Below, piece after piece: positions 8,342 to 16,612 of a DNA stretch of 47,525 nucleotides. The stretch spans positions 1 to 47,525 of the forward strand of contig CAKZLZ010000095.1 of assembly GCA_937127435.1 (NCBI GenBank), read 5' to 3'. How positions within the stretch are numbered: the stretch's first letter is position 1; every line of letters begins with the position of its first letter. Origin of the DNA: an uncultured Verrucomicrobiota bacterium. Lineage in GTDB: Bacteria > Verrucomicrobiota > Kiritimatiellia > SS1-B-03-39 > UBA6053. Made by a program: the position numbers and the translations under genes. Below the pieces are notes generated by a model that was not told the DNA's origin, did no database searches, and worked only from the letters and a program-made list of their open reading frames with translations.

Positions 8342-9793
8342 ATGAAAAATACTCATAAACGAACTCTCTCCCCCCAACGCCTCTCCGCCTTTACAGGCGG
8401 ATTGAGCGCCCTGCTCCTGATGAGCGCTTGTGCCACCAGCCCATCGAAGCCGGTCGACTACACGGACATGAAAATCCCCGCTGCCTGGCATCAGCCCTCG
8501 GAAGCCCCGTTGAATAAAACCGCTGAAACAGACCTCTCGCAATGGTGGACCCAATTTAAAGATCCGATGATGGACCAACTCATTCAGGCGGCCTTGATAA
8601 ACAATCCGGATTTAAACACCGCCTTGTTAAATGTCGAAAGCGCCCGGGCGCAGAAAGGTCTTGCCGATGCCGCACTGTGGCCCAGTCTGGATGCGGGTCT
8701 GTCCTCGGACGCTGCCCGGATTGACGATTTAAAAGAAAGCGCCACCCAAAACAGCGAATCATACGGGGCCCGCCTCTCCGCCAGCTGGGAAGTGGATCTC
8801 TTCCGCAAACAGTCCGACATCCTTCAAAGTGCCGAAGCGGAACTGCGGGCAAGCGAACAGGATTTCCATGCGGCGCAAGTCATGCTCTCCGCCGAAGTGG
8901 CCGAATCCTACTTAAACTTCCGTTCCCTCCAACAGGAATACGGCATTCTCACCGACACCATTGCCATGCGCGAACAAACCCTGCAAATCGTCCGCTGGCA
9001 ACAGGAAGCGGGCGAAGCCAATGTCCTGGATGTCCAACAGGCCATCGTGTTTTTGGAACAGGCCCGTACCGCGGTGCCCTCCCTGGAACAGGACCTGGAA
9101 GAAAGCCTGAATGCACTGGCGATCCTCTGTGGAGACATTCCCGGCGCCTTACACGACTCCCTCAAAACGGAGGCGGAACTGCCAACCCTCCCTGAAGAAA
9201 TCTATTGTGCAATTCCGGCGGAAGTTCTGGAGCAACGTCCGGATATCCGGGCGGCCCGGCTGCGGATCGAATCGGCCACCGCTGACCTTTCCGCCGCTGA
9301 AAAAGAACGCCTCCCCAGTCTCACCCTTACCGGTTCAATCGGCTTGGACGAAGACAGCCTTGGCGACCTTTTGAATCCCACCGAATTGGTTTCAAATCTG
9401 ATCGGATCCCTTACCGCACCCATCTGGGATGCGGGGCGCATCGAGAATCAAATTGCGCTCGAAGACATGAACCTGCGTCAGAAATTCTTCGCTTACCAGA
9501 GTGAAGTGCTGGATGCCTTGTCCGAAGTGGAGAATGCCCTTTCCGCTATTGTCACCTCGGCCCGCGAAGTGAAAATGACCCAAACCGCAACCGGGGCCGC
9601 CCGCCTCTCCACCACCTTCGCCGAGTTTCAATTTGAAGCCGGCGAAGTGGATCTCCTCTCCGTTCTGGAATCGCAACGCTCCCAGCTAAGTCTGGAGCAA
9701 AGTTTGGTCTCCGCCAATATAAAACAACTCAATGCCCACATCCAACTTTATCGGGCCATGGGAGGCGGATGGTCCGCTCCCGCAACAAATTAA
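8342..9793 (+). CDS. outer-membrane efflux lipoprotein, NodT/TolC family
   Basis: The protein has 483 residues and an N-terminal lipoprotein signal ending in the lipobox LLMSAC. It carries two OEP repeats with long heptad-like helices: WWTQFKDPMMDQLIQAALINNPDLNTALLN opens the first, shown by WWTQFKDPMMDQLI, and AEVLEQRPDIRAARLRIESA opens the second. The family forms trimeric channels across the outer membrane for tripartite pumps. The start at 8342 was chosen because it leads directly into the lipoprotein signal; an upstream in-frame ATG at 8291 does not. It is the first gene of the exporter operon, 28 bp before the adaptor gene, so the three parts of the pump are encoded together. Confidence 0.92.
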   Translation: MKNTHKRTLSPQRLSAFTGGLSALLLMSACATSPSKPVDYTDMKIPAAWHQPSEAPLNKTAETDLSQWWTQFKDPMMDQLIQAALINNPDLNTALLNVESARAQKGLADAALWPSLDAGLSSDAARIDDLKESATQNSESYGARLSASWEVDLFRKQSDILQSAEAELRASEQDFHAAQVMLSAEVAESYLNFRSLQQEYGILTDTIAMREQTLQIVRWQQEAGEANVLDVQQAIVFLEQARTAVPSLEQDLEESLNALAILCGDIPGALHDSLKTEAELPTLPEEIYCAIPAEVLEQRPDIRAARLRIESATADLSAAEKERLPSLTLTGSIGLDEDSLGDLLNPTELVSNLIGSLTAPIWDAGRIENQIALEDMNLRQKFFAYQSEVLDALSEVENALSAIVTSAREVKMTQTATGAARLSTTFAEFQFEAGEVDLLSVLESQRSQLSLEQSLVSANIKQLNAHIQLYRAMGGGWSAPATN

Positions 9794-9821
9794 TCAACAT
9801 TCTTACGCAAAGGATTTCATT

Positions 9822-11180
9822 ATGAACTCAAAAAATACCGCTTCCGAAAATGACTTGGCCGCACGCATCGCCGCACACCGCCCGGGCCGCCGCCGCACCA
9901 AAAGTGTTCTGATTGTCTTGCTGACGGCCATGGCATGCATTTCCGCATACCTCGTCTGGGGCCGCAGCGACACCCAGGCGGAATTCGCAGCCCAATTTCA
10001 CACCCAGGCTCTCGAAAAAGGAAAGGTCGGATTGACCATTACCGCAACCGGGAACCTGGAACCCACCAATGAGGTAACCGTCGGAAGTGAAATTTCCGGT
10101 TTGGTCGTGGAAGTGTTTGTCGACACCAATGATGAGGTCAAGAAAGGGCAAAAACTTGCGCAGATTGACCGCACGACTTTTGAAAACGATTTGCGCTCCG
10201 CCCAGGCGTCACTGGCAGTCGCCAAAGCCGCGGTTGAAGAGGCCGAAGCCAATCTGAAGCAGGCACAACGCACCTTGTCCCGCGCCGAAGAATTGCGAAA
10301 AAAAAGTGAGGGTAAAGTCCCCTCGCGCGCCACCATGGAGAATGCGGAATCGGAAATTGAAATTGCCAAAGCTTCCCTGCTCGCCAAGCAGGCCGCCGTC
10401 CAGCAGAACGAAGCTCTGGTGGACATCAAAACCAATGAACTTTCCAAAACCCTCATCACCTCCCCCACCGATGGCATCGTACTGAGCCGAAGCGTGGATC
10501 CCGGACAAACGGTGGCGGCCAGTTTCTCTGCACCGGAACTGTTCGTGATCGCCGAAGACCTTTCATCAATGAAGTTGGAAGTCTCCATTGCAGAGGCCGA
10601 TATTGCGGTGGTCGCCGTCGGACAAAATTCCACCTTCAGTGTCGACGCCTGGCCGGAACGGGAATTTTCCGCCGCCGTCACCAAGGTGGCCTTCGGCTCT
10701 GAAATCGTCGACAATGTGGTCACCTACGAAACCGAATTGGATGTAAGCAATGAAGACTTATCACTGCGCCCCGGTATGACCGCGACCGCAGATATTTATG
10801 TGGATGCCAAAACTGAAGTTTGGGTAGTGCCCGTACAAGCCTTGCGCTTTACCCCCACCCCTCCTGAAGGTGCCACAGGCCCCGGAGACGGCGGACCGCC
10901 TCCCGGCATGGCGGGAGGAAATCCCTCAGAATCTGAAGGGACCAGTTTTATCGATAAAATGATGCCGAAACCTCCGCGTGAAAACAGCAACCGCAAGAGC
11001 AGCGCCAGCGCCGGCACCCAGAGTGATGGACCTTCACAAATATGGATCATGGCAGACGGTCATCCCCGTCCCATTGAAGTGGAAGTCGGCTTGTCCGACG
11101 GCACCGTAACCGAAATTTCTTCCGACCAACTCGAAGCCGGACTGGAGATCATTCTCTACGAGGAACCTTCAAAGTCATGA
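9822..11180 (+). CDS. MacA-like periplasmic adaptor (HlyD/RND-MFP family)
   Basis: The protein has 452 residues. A membrane anchor (VLIVLLTAMACISAYLVWG) is followed by a lipoyl/barrel-sandwich half (EVTVGSEISGLVVEVFVDTN), an alpha-hairpin with coiled-coil character (about 125-200), the second lipoyl half (LITSPTDGIVLSRSVDPGQ) and beta-barrel and membrane-proximal domains. A Pro/Gly/Ser-rich insert (about 365-420, with GGPPPGMAGG) interrupts the last domain and is unusual. It links the MacB-type ABC transporter to the outer-membrane factor. The start at 9822 follows AAAGGATTTC, and the gene overlaps the ATPase gene by 4 bp. Confidence 0.92.
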   Translation: MNSKNTASENDLAARIAAHRPGRRRTKSVLIVLLTAMACISAYLVWGRSDTQAEFAAQFHTQALEKGKVGLTITATGNLEPTNEVTVGSEISGLVVEVFVDTNDEVKKGQKLAQIDRTTFENDLRSAQASLAVAKAAVEEAEANLKQAQRTLSRAEELRKKSEGKVPSRATMENAESEIEIAKASLLAKQAAVQQNEALVDIKTNELSKTLITSPTDGIVLSRSVDPGQTVAASFSAPELFVIAEDLSSMKLEVSIAEADIAVVAVGQNSTFSVDAWPEREFSAAVTKVAFGSEIVDNVVTYETELDVSNEDLSLRPGMTATADIYVDAKTEVWVVPVQALRFTPTPPEGATGPGDGGPPPGMAGGNPSESEGTSFIDKMMPKPPRENSNRKSSASAGTQSDGPSQIWIMADGHPRPIEVEVGLSDGTVTEISSDQLEAGLEIILYEEPSKS

Positions 11181-11869
11181 AGAACAAAACGCTCATTCAC
11201 CTGGAAGGCATCCACAAAACCTACGGAGAAGGCGACGCTGCGTTCGAAGCCCTCCGGGGGGTGGACCTGGACATCACCACCGGCGAGTTCGTGGCCATCA
11301 TGGGTCCGAGCGGATCCGGCAAATCCACCCTCATGAACCTGCTGGGTTGTTTGGACCGTCCCAGTGCGGGATCCTACAGCTATGAAGGCATCAAAGTTGA
11401 GACCCTCGACAAAACCCAACGCGCCCTTTTACGGCGTTACGCACTGGGCTTTATATTCCAAGGGTTTAATCTCCTCGCCCGCACCAGTGCGGTTGAAAAT
11501 GTGGAGCTTCCCCTGCTCTACCGCGGAATCCCCCGTCGGAAACGCCGTCAGTTGGCCCGCGAAGCGTTGGACACCGTCGGGTTGGCTGACAAAGAACGCA
11601 ACACCCCCGGGGAACTCTCCGGCGGACAACAACAACGCGTCGCCATCGCGCGGGCCATGGTTACCCAACCCAGCACCTTATTTGCGGATGAACCGACAGG
11701 GAACCTGGATTCAAAAACCACCGGCGAAATTATGCAGGCCCTCACCCGTCTGAATGAAGAACGCGGCATCACCATCCTCATGGTCACCCACGAAGAAGAT
11801 GTGGCCTGTTACGCCAGCCGTCAGGTTCACGTGCTGGACGGGCTCATCGGCCACGACCAAAAACAGTAA
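11177..11869 (+). CDS. MacB-like ABC transporter ATP-binding protein
   Basis: This 230-residue ATPase has Walker A GPSGSGKST (about 40-48), a Q-loop in ALGFIFQGFNLLART, the signature LSGGQQQRVAIARA, Walker B TLFADEPTGNLD and the switch His in MVTHEED. It belongs to the LolD/MacB subfamily. It works with the permease encoded 13 bp downstream to drive mechanotransmission to the MacA-type adaptor. In E. coli MacB the ATPase and permease are one chain; here they are split, as in many LolCDE/YknYZ-like systems. The ATG overlaps the adaptor stop (ATGA). Confidence 0.95.
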   Translation: MKNKTLIHLEGIHKTYGEGDAAFEALRGVDLDITTGEFVAIMGPSGSGKSTLMNLLGCLDRPSAGSYSYEGIKVETLDKTQRALLRRYALGFIFQGFNLLARTSAVENVELPLLYRGIPRRKRRQLAREALDTVGLADKERNTPGELSGGQQQRVAIARAMVTQPSTLFADEPTGNLDSKTTGEIMQALTRLNEERGITILMVTHEEDVACYASRQVHVLDGLIGHDQKQ

Positions 11870-11882
11870 AGGAGATCTCATC

Positions 11883-13106
11883 ATGTTCGACATGTTCAAC
11901 AACGCATTTTCCATCGCACTCAAAGAAATCCGCCGCAATCTCACCCGGGCCTTTCTCACCGTGCTCGGTATCATCATCGGAGTTTCTTCGGTCATCACCA
12001 TGGTGACTTTAGGAGACGGCACCACTGAAGCCGTGAAATCACAAATATCCAGCTTGGGAAGCAACCTCTTAATGGTGCAGCCCGGCGCAGGATTCGGTCC
12101 CCGCTCCCGCTCGGCCGGGGTTCCGAATTTTACCGAATCCGATGTGGATGCTTTGCTCACACAAGTGCCCGGCATCGCCGCCGCCGCTCCGGTGAGTGAC
12201 ACCACAACCAGTGCAATTTATCGGGACAACGCCCGAAAAGGGAGGGTCACCGGCACCAAACCCGAATGGTTTCAGATCAACAACTGGACTTTGGCCGAAG
12301 GACGCCTCTTTACCGAGGATGATCTGGTCAAAGGGGCAGCGGTTTGCGTGATCGGCCAAACCGTCATCGATGATTTGTTTGGAAACGAAGATCCGATCGG
12401 CAAAAAAATCCGGGTGGGCAAAGCCTCTCTGGAAGTCATCGGCACCCTCGAAGAGAAAGGCCAGGTCGGCATGGGAGATCAGGACGATACCTTGGTGACG
12501 CCCCTGAGCACCTTAAGAAGGCGATTACTGGGGCGGACCTCCGAACATGACATCGGCATGATATCGGTTTCCGCCGAAGAAAACACTGACAGCGACTGGA
12601 TCATCGATAACATCGACGCCGTGCTCCGTGAACGCCGCAATCTCCAGGACAATCAGGAGAATGACTTCTCGGTGATGGACACCCGCCAGATTGCGGAAAC
12701 CCTGAGTTCCTCCACCCAAATCATGACCACCCTGCTGGCAACCGTCTCCGGGGTCTCATTGCTGGTGGGAGGCATCGGCATTATGAACATCATGTTGGTT
12801 TCCGTCACCGAGCGCACCCGGGAAATCGGCATCCGCCTGGCCATTGGCGCAACCGCCAAGGAAGTGCTGTTGCAATTCCTGGTGGAGGCGATCACCTTAT
12901 CCTCTGTGGGCGGGGCCATCGGCATCCTGTTGGCAGCAGGCTTATGCGCACTGCTCGCACCGGTGATTCAAGTGGCCTTCCACTTCAATACCCAGATCAA
13001 CCTCATCGCGTTTGTGTTCTCCGCGATGGTCGGAGTTGTTTTTGGCTTTGCCCCGGCCCGTCGAGCGGCTAGTCTGGATCCCATCGATGCTCTTCGCCAT
13101 GAATAA
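11883..13106 (+). CDS. MacB-like ABC transporter permease
   Basis: The protein has 407 residues in the FtsX/MacB arrangement. A first membrane helix (about 20-42, AFLTVLGIIIGVSSVITM) is followed by a large MacB-type periplasmic domain (about 45-270). Three C-terminal helices follow (VSGVSLLVGGIGIMNIMLVS, then about 335-360 and 375-395), ending in FGFAPARRAASLDPIDALRHE, which is characteristic of the family. The start at 11883 has AAAGGAGATCTC upstream. Substrates of this family range from macrolides and peptides to siderophores, and nothing here decides among them. Confidence 0.94.
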   Translation: MFDMFNNAFSIALKEIRRNLTRAFLTVLGIIIGVSSVITMVTLGDGTTEAVKSQISSLGSNLLMVQPGAGFGPRSRSAGVPNFTESDVDALLTQVPGIAAAAPVSDTTTSAIYRDNARKGRVTGTKPEWFQINNWTLAEGRLFTEDDLVKGAAVCVIGQTVIDDLFGNEDPIGKKIRVGKASLEVIGTLEEKGQVGMGDQDDTLVTPLSTLRRRLLGRTSEHDIGMISVSAEENTDSDWIIDNIDAVLRERRNLQDNQENDFSVMDTRQIAETLSSSTQIMTTLLATVSGVSLLVGGIGIMNIMLVSVTERTREIGIRLAIGATAKEVLLQFLVEAITLSSVGGAIGILLAAGLCALLAPVIQVAFHFNTQINLIAFVFSAMVGVVFGFAPARRAASLDPIDALRHE

Positions 13107-13178
13107 TCCCCTCTCCCCACCTCAAATCCCTCCCGGAAAGCGCTTCTTTCTCCTTCCACATCCTGAAGGGGGAAGCCG

Positions 13179-13829
13179 ATGAGAATTCTGGTTGTGGAAG
13201 ACGATGATCTTTTAAGACGTTCCCTGGTCGCAACTTTCCGCGATGAAGGTTTTGCGGTGGATGAGGCAGAGGACGGGGAAGAAGGTTTATACAAGCTGAC
13301 CGAAGGCATTTACGATGCCGCGGTGCTGGATGTAATGATGCCAGAGCTGGATGGATGGCAGGTACTCGAGCGCGCACGACCCAAGGTGGACACTCCGGTA
13401 CTGATGCTCACCGCAAAAGACACGGTACCCGACCGTATTAAAGGCCTGAATCTCGGGGCAGATGATTATCTGATCAAACCCTTCGACGCCGACGAACTGG
13501 TGGCCCGCATCCGGGCGCTGGTCCGGCGGAACCGCGGACAAAGCCAACCCGTCATCGTATTCGAAGACCTGCAGTTGAATACTTCGATGCGAAAGCTGGA
13601 AAAAGCAGGTGTGGAGGTCGAGTTGACCCCCCGCGAATACAGTTTATTGGAATATCTGGCTTTGCATCGGGGAGAAGTCGTCAGCCGTGCGCTCCTCTAC
13701 GAACGGCTGTTCGATGAAAATGACGATTCACTGTCCAACCTCCTCGATGTGCATGTTTCCAACCTGCGCAAGAAACTCGGGAAAGATTTTATTCAAACCC
13801 GGCGTGGCCACGGATATTTTGTAGTATGA
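13179..13829 (+). CDS. OmpR/PhoB-type response regulator
   Basis: The protein has 216 residues. The receiver domain has the acidic pocket VVEDDD, phospho-acceptor Asp51 (AVLDVMMPELDGW), Thr in MLTAKD and Lys in DDYLIKPFDADELV. The winged-helix DNA-binding domain (about 125-215) includes LTPREYSLLEYLALHRGEVV and the terminal hairpin IQTRRGHGYFVV. It is translated from a GGGGGAAG site and overlaps the kinase gene by 4 bp. The location 72 bp after the MacB permease and ahead of the Tad locus suggests it controls the exporter, the pilus genes, or both; this is inference. Confidence 0.94.
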   Translation: MRILVVEDDDLLRRSLVATFRDEGFAVDEAEDGEEGLYKLTEGIYDAAVLDVMMPELDGWQVLERARPKVDTPVLMLTAKDTVPDRIKGLNLGADDYLIKPFDADELVARIRALVRRNRGQSQPVIVFEDLQLNTSMRKLEKAGVEVELTPREYSLLEYLALHRGEVVSRALLYERLFDENDDSLSNLLDVHVSNLRKKLGKDFIQTRRGHGYFVV

Positions 13830-15274
13830 AACTTCCGACAAACTCCATTCGCTGGCGACTCCAAATCTGGTACGCATCTCTGCTGTTGATTGCCCTCGCC
13901 GGCCTGAGTTTTGCGGTCCTTCGCCTTTCCCGCATTCACAGGATCCGTCAACTCGATCAACAAATTATGGCGCAACAGCGGATCTTCTTTAAGACCCTGT
14001 TTCCCGAAAATTTACCGTCCGGTGATGCCGCGGACAGCGACAATCCCGCCCCCCCACCCGATCCGAATAAACTCTACCTTGAGATTCAAGCGGAGGGGCA
14101 AAACCCCTCTTCGGAACTTATGCAGTCTTTTTCCGGCACGGAACCCGGCTTTTTCTATTTTTCGCTCAGTGACCGGGAGGGGAACCCTCTACTGGTCTCG
14201 GAAAATCTTCCGGCAGACTTCACCTTCCCTTCCCTGTCCCAGGATGAGAGTTTTGATTCCCAGCAATTTAGAGGGAGCTATCGCGAACATACCCGGCGGG
14301 GACCGGCCGGGGTTCGTGTCTGTTTCGGCAAGGATGCCTCCCAAGTACTGAAAGAAATGGATCAGTTCAGGGTCTCCATTACCCTGTTTGCTGCAGGATT
14401 CTGGTTGGTGGGCCTGGCCGGAGGATGGTGGATGGTGGGCCGGGCGCTTCGCCCTCTGCAGAAAATTTCCGCAACCGCGGTCGATATCGCCGAAGGCAAA
14501 CGGGACAAGCGGATTGAATTGGCAGGCAACCAGAGCGAACTCAATCAACTGGCCCAGGTCCTCAACCATACCTTCGACGAACTCGAGGCCGCCATGGAGA
14601 GACAGCGCCAATTCACCGGCAATGCATCTCACGAATTGCGCACGCCCTTGACCGTAATCCTCTCCGAAACCCAGCGCATGTTAAAACGGGAACGCGAAGC
14701 AGGCGAATACCGGGAGTCCATGGAAATCTGTCAGCAAGCCGGCCTGCGTATGAAAGTATTGGTGGAAGGTTTACTCTTGCTGGCACGCCAGGAAAACCAA
14801 AACAGCGCCGAAACAAAGGAAAGCTGCAACCTCCAGGACATTGTCGTTCAATCGCTTGCAGCCTTGGGACCCCTTGCCTCAGAACACGAAATACAGCTGG
14901 AACCGGAATTGGCATCCGCTCCGATGGTCGCCGACCCCGCCGCCCTCCGTATTCTGGTCGACAATCTGATCGAAAACGCCATCAGCCACCACCCCGGCAA
15001 AGGAACCGTTACCGTCAGGCTTCAAAATTCACCTCAAGAGATCACGCTGGAAGTGGAAGACGATGGCCCCGGAATTGACCCTGCTGCTCATGACAAAATT
15101 TTCGAAAGGTTCTATCAACTGGATAAATCACGCTCCCGCGCCGGCGGTCATTCCGGCCTCGGTCTGGCGCTGGTGAAGTCCATTGCCGGGAACCATGGAG
15201 GCCGCTGTTCCCTGTGCAGTGCGCCGGGAAAAGGAAGTCGATTTAGCGTCCAGTTCAGAAACTTGGCAGATTGA
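13826..15274 (+). CDS. sensor histidine kinase (HAMP-HisKA-HATPase)
   Basis: This 482-residue inner-membrane kinase partners with the regulator it overlaps by 4 bp. The first transmembrane segment is WYASLLLIALAGLSFAVLRL. A periplasmic sensor of about 150 residues with a Pro-rich stretch (NPAPPPDPNK) follows, then a second membrane segment (FAAGFWLVGLAGGWWMVG) and HAMP. HisKA has the phospho-His in NASHELRTPLTV. The ATPase domain has the N-box NLIENAISHHP, G1 EDDGPGIDP and G2 SGLGLALVKSI. The periplasmic domain is not one I recognise, so the signal is unknown. Confidence 0.94.
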   Translation: MKLPTNSIRWRLQIWYASLLLIALAGLSFAVLRLSRIHRIRQLDQQIMAQQRIFFKTLFPENLPSGDAADSDNPAPPPDPNKLYLEIQAEGQNPSSELMQSFSGTEPGFFYFSLSDREGNPLLVSENLPADFTFPSLSQDESFDSQQFRGSYREHTRRGPAGVRVCFGKDASQVLKEMDQFRVSITLFAAGFWLVGLAGGWWMVGRALRPLQKISATAVDIAEGKRDKRIELAGNQSELNQLAQVLNHTFDELEAAMERQRQFTGNASHELRTPLTVILSETQRMLKREREAGEYRESMEICQQAGLRMKVLVEGLLLLARQENQNSAETKESCNLQDIVVQSLAALGPLASEHEIQLEPELASAPMVADPAALRILVDNLIENAISHHPGKGTVTVRLQNSPQEITLEVEDDGPGIDPAAHDKIFERFYQLDKSRSRAGGHSGLGLALVKSIAGNHGGRCSLCSAPGKGSRFSVQFRNLAD

Positions 15275-15344
15275 GGTCGAACGCCCCCCCCGGGAACCCC
15301 ATTTTTTCAGCTCAAACAGGCAAAAGAATCTTCTTAAATAGTCA

Positions 15345-15379
15345 TAGACAATCCCCAAGTCAGGGTGTAGAGTATACCT
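15345..15379 (+). promoter_or_regulatory. possible sigma70-type promoter before the Tad locus
   Basis: TAGACA (15345-15350) is separated by 17 bp from TAGAGT (15368-15373), with TATACC just after. The fit is moderate (5/6 and 4/6 to the consensus). It would give a very short leader for the gene at 15388, which counts against it. Confidence 0.25.
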
Positions 15380-15387
15380 AGTAGCTT

Positions 15388-15549
15388 ATGAAAAAGAATC
15401 AGAATAGAAAAAGCGGGCAAAGTATGCTCGAATACGTCATGGTATTGGCCATGACCCTTGGAATCATGGTCACCCTTGGTTTCTTTATTTACGTGTTTAA
15501 AGAACACGGAGGCCGTATTCTCAATTTGGTCTCATCCGATTACCCCTAA
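15388..15549 (+). CDS. very small Flp-type prepilin-like protein (53 aa)
   Basis: The 53-residue frame has a short basic leader (MKKNQNRKSG) ending in Gly10, then QSMLEY followed by a hydrophobic segment (VMVLAMTLGIMVTLGFFIYVF). This is the Flp/TadE prepilin motif, with cleavage after Gly and Glu at +5, Tyr at +6. After the helix there are only about 16 residues, fewer than in the second pilin (15659). It could be a minor pilin, a second Flp subunit or an initiator. It lies directly ahead of the main pilin gene in the Tad locus. The Shine-Dalgarno is weak, but the motif makes a chance frame unlikely. Confidence 0.75.
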   Translation: MKKNQNRKSGQSMLEYVMVLAMTLGIMVTLGFFIYVFKEHGGRILNLVSSDYP

Positions 15550-15658
15550 AAATATCTTATCATCGTTAACAATAGTTCTTGCCAAGCAAACGTTTACAAA
15601 AGTAAGAACAATCTCGAACCACTAGAAAATCTTTCCTGTCCGGAAAGAAGGAGAACAT

Positions 15659-15874
15659 ATGAAACATCAGAATAAACAAAAAAAAGCCGGCCAGGCCATG
15701 GTCGAATATATCATCATCGTTGTCATCGTTGCCATTGCTGCCATTGCCGTTTTCGGCGTGTTTAGTGACCGGATCCGGGAAATGCTCGGTGGGGCCACTG
15801 AAGAATTGGGTGGCGATGCAGGATCTGCAACCTCAGAAGCTTCTGTAGACTTGATGCAGGACCTCGGAAACTAA
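15659..15874 (+). CDS. Flp-family pilin (major pilin candidate)
   Basis: This 71-residue prepilin has the leader MKHQNKQKKAG, the cleavage motif G|QAMVEY with Glu at +5 and Tyr at +6, and a 25-residue hydrophobic helix. A Gly/Ala/Glu-rich acidic tail follows (GGATEELGGDAGS). Flp pilins polymerise into bundled Tad pili after cleavage by a TadV/CpaA peptidase, which is not in this window. The ribosome-binding site AGAAGGAGAACAT is the strongest in the locus, as expected for the abundant subunit. The 109-bp gap before it contains the 6-bp inverted repeat GTTCTT/AAGAAC. A strong hairpin follows the stop codon. Confidence 0.9.
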   Translation: MKHQNKQKKAGQAMVEYIIIVVIVAIAAIAVFGVFSDRIREMLGGATEELGGDAGSATSEASVDLMQDLGN

Positions 15875-15884
15875 TTCCTTTACT

Positions 15885-15916
15885 CCGCCGGGCCCCGAAT
15901 ACCCGGGACCCGGTGG
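15885..15916 (+). promoter_or_regulatory. intercistronic hairpin overlapping the ribosome-binding site of the next gene
   Basis: The arm 15885-15896 (CCGCCGGGCCCC) pairs with 15905-15916 (GGGACCCGGTGG) with one C-A mismatch, one G-U pair and an 8-nt loop. It lies 11 bp after the pilin stop, and its 3' arm contains the GGTGG that serves the TadE-like gene starting at 15926. There is no U-tract, so it is more likely an mRNA stabiliser or translation attenuator than a full terminator. Confidence 0.6.
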
Positions 15917-15925
15917 AACACTGCC

Positions 15926-16573
15926 ATGAAAAGGCCTCCGATTCAAAGGCCCGAGAACCGCAAGTCCACCCGGAACAAAGCCGGACAAGCCTTGCTGGAG
16001 TCTTTTGCCATCATGATGCTGCTCTGCCTGATTCTATTCGGCATTGTGCAGTACGTGCTCATGCTCACCGCAACCGAAGTGGTGCAGTACAGTGCCGATG
16101 CGTCTGTGCGTGCCCGTGCAGTGGGGTTTAATCATTTCATGGTATACAAGGCCTCTATGGTCGCCCGCATTCCACTGGCAGGCAGAATGACAACTCCGGG
16201 AACCTATACAACCGGCGCAAACTGGAACCATCAAATGAGCGCGGGAAATTCATATTTCACGGCCATTGCCAGCAACCCCTCTTCAGATCAATACACCCAG
16301 GCCGAACACATCGCAATTCCACAGTTCCTGAACAGTGATCATGGGTACTTATTCTATTATCTGGATTATAATGATTCCAGAGATGAATCCGAAAGACGCT
16401 GGAGAACCTGGCATGCACCCAGTTATTATACCGGCAACGGCGTCATTAACCTGAGTCTCCGACACGATTACCTCGTAAATATGCCCTTTGCGCGGGCTTT
16501 TATGTCAGATGATGTGCTGGATATCCACCAAAGAGCCCGCTTGGCGGACCATGCGGAGTTGTATTTGCAATAA
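15926..16573 (+). CDS. TadE-like pseudopilin
   Basis: The protein has 215 residues. A basic N-terminal stretch of about 20 residues leads to G|QALLES, the TadE-type prepilin motif (Glu at +5), then the helix FAIMMLLCLILFGIVQYVLML. The pattern TATEVVQYSADASVRARAVGF after the helix is typical of TadE proteins. The remaining part (about 75-215) is Tyr/Asn/Ser-rich and not recognisable. Such pseudopilins are processed by the same peptidase as Flp and are needed for pilus assembly. Its ribosome-binding site falls in the hairpin at 15885-15916, suggesting lower output than the pilin. A competing frame at 15913 has no family features. Confidence 0.85.
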   Translation: MKRPPIQRPENRKSTRNKAGQALLESFAIMMLLCLILFGIVQYVLMLTATEVVQYSADASVRARAVGFNHFMVYKASMVARIPLAGRMTTPGTYTTGANWNHQMSAGNSYFTAIASNPSSDQYTQAEHIAIPQFLNSDHGYLFYYLDYNDSRDESERRWRTWHAPSYYTGNGVINLSLRHDYLVNMPFARAFMSDDVLDIHQRARLADHAELYLQ

Positions 16574-16612
16574 AAACAGGGAACAGAAGTCGGAAGTCAG
16601 AGAAAAGAAAAA

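Noticed and set aside
15550..15658. Sigma-54-type promoter before the pilin gene
   Set aside because: No TGGC-N7-TTGC spacing could be found; only a TTGCCA and a 6-bp inverted repeat are visible.
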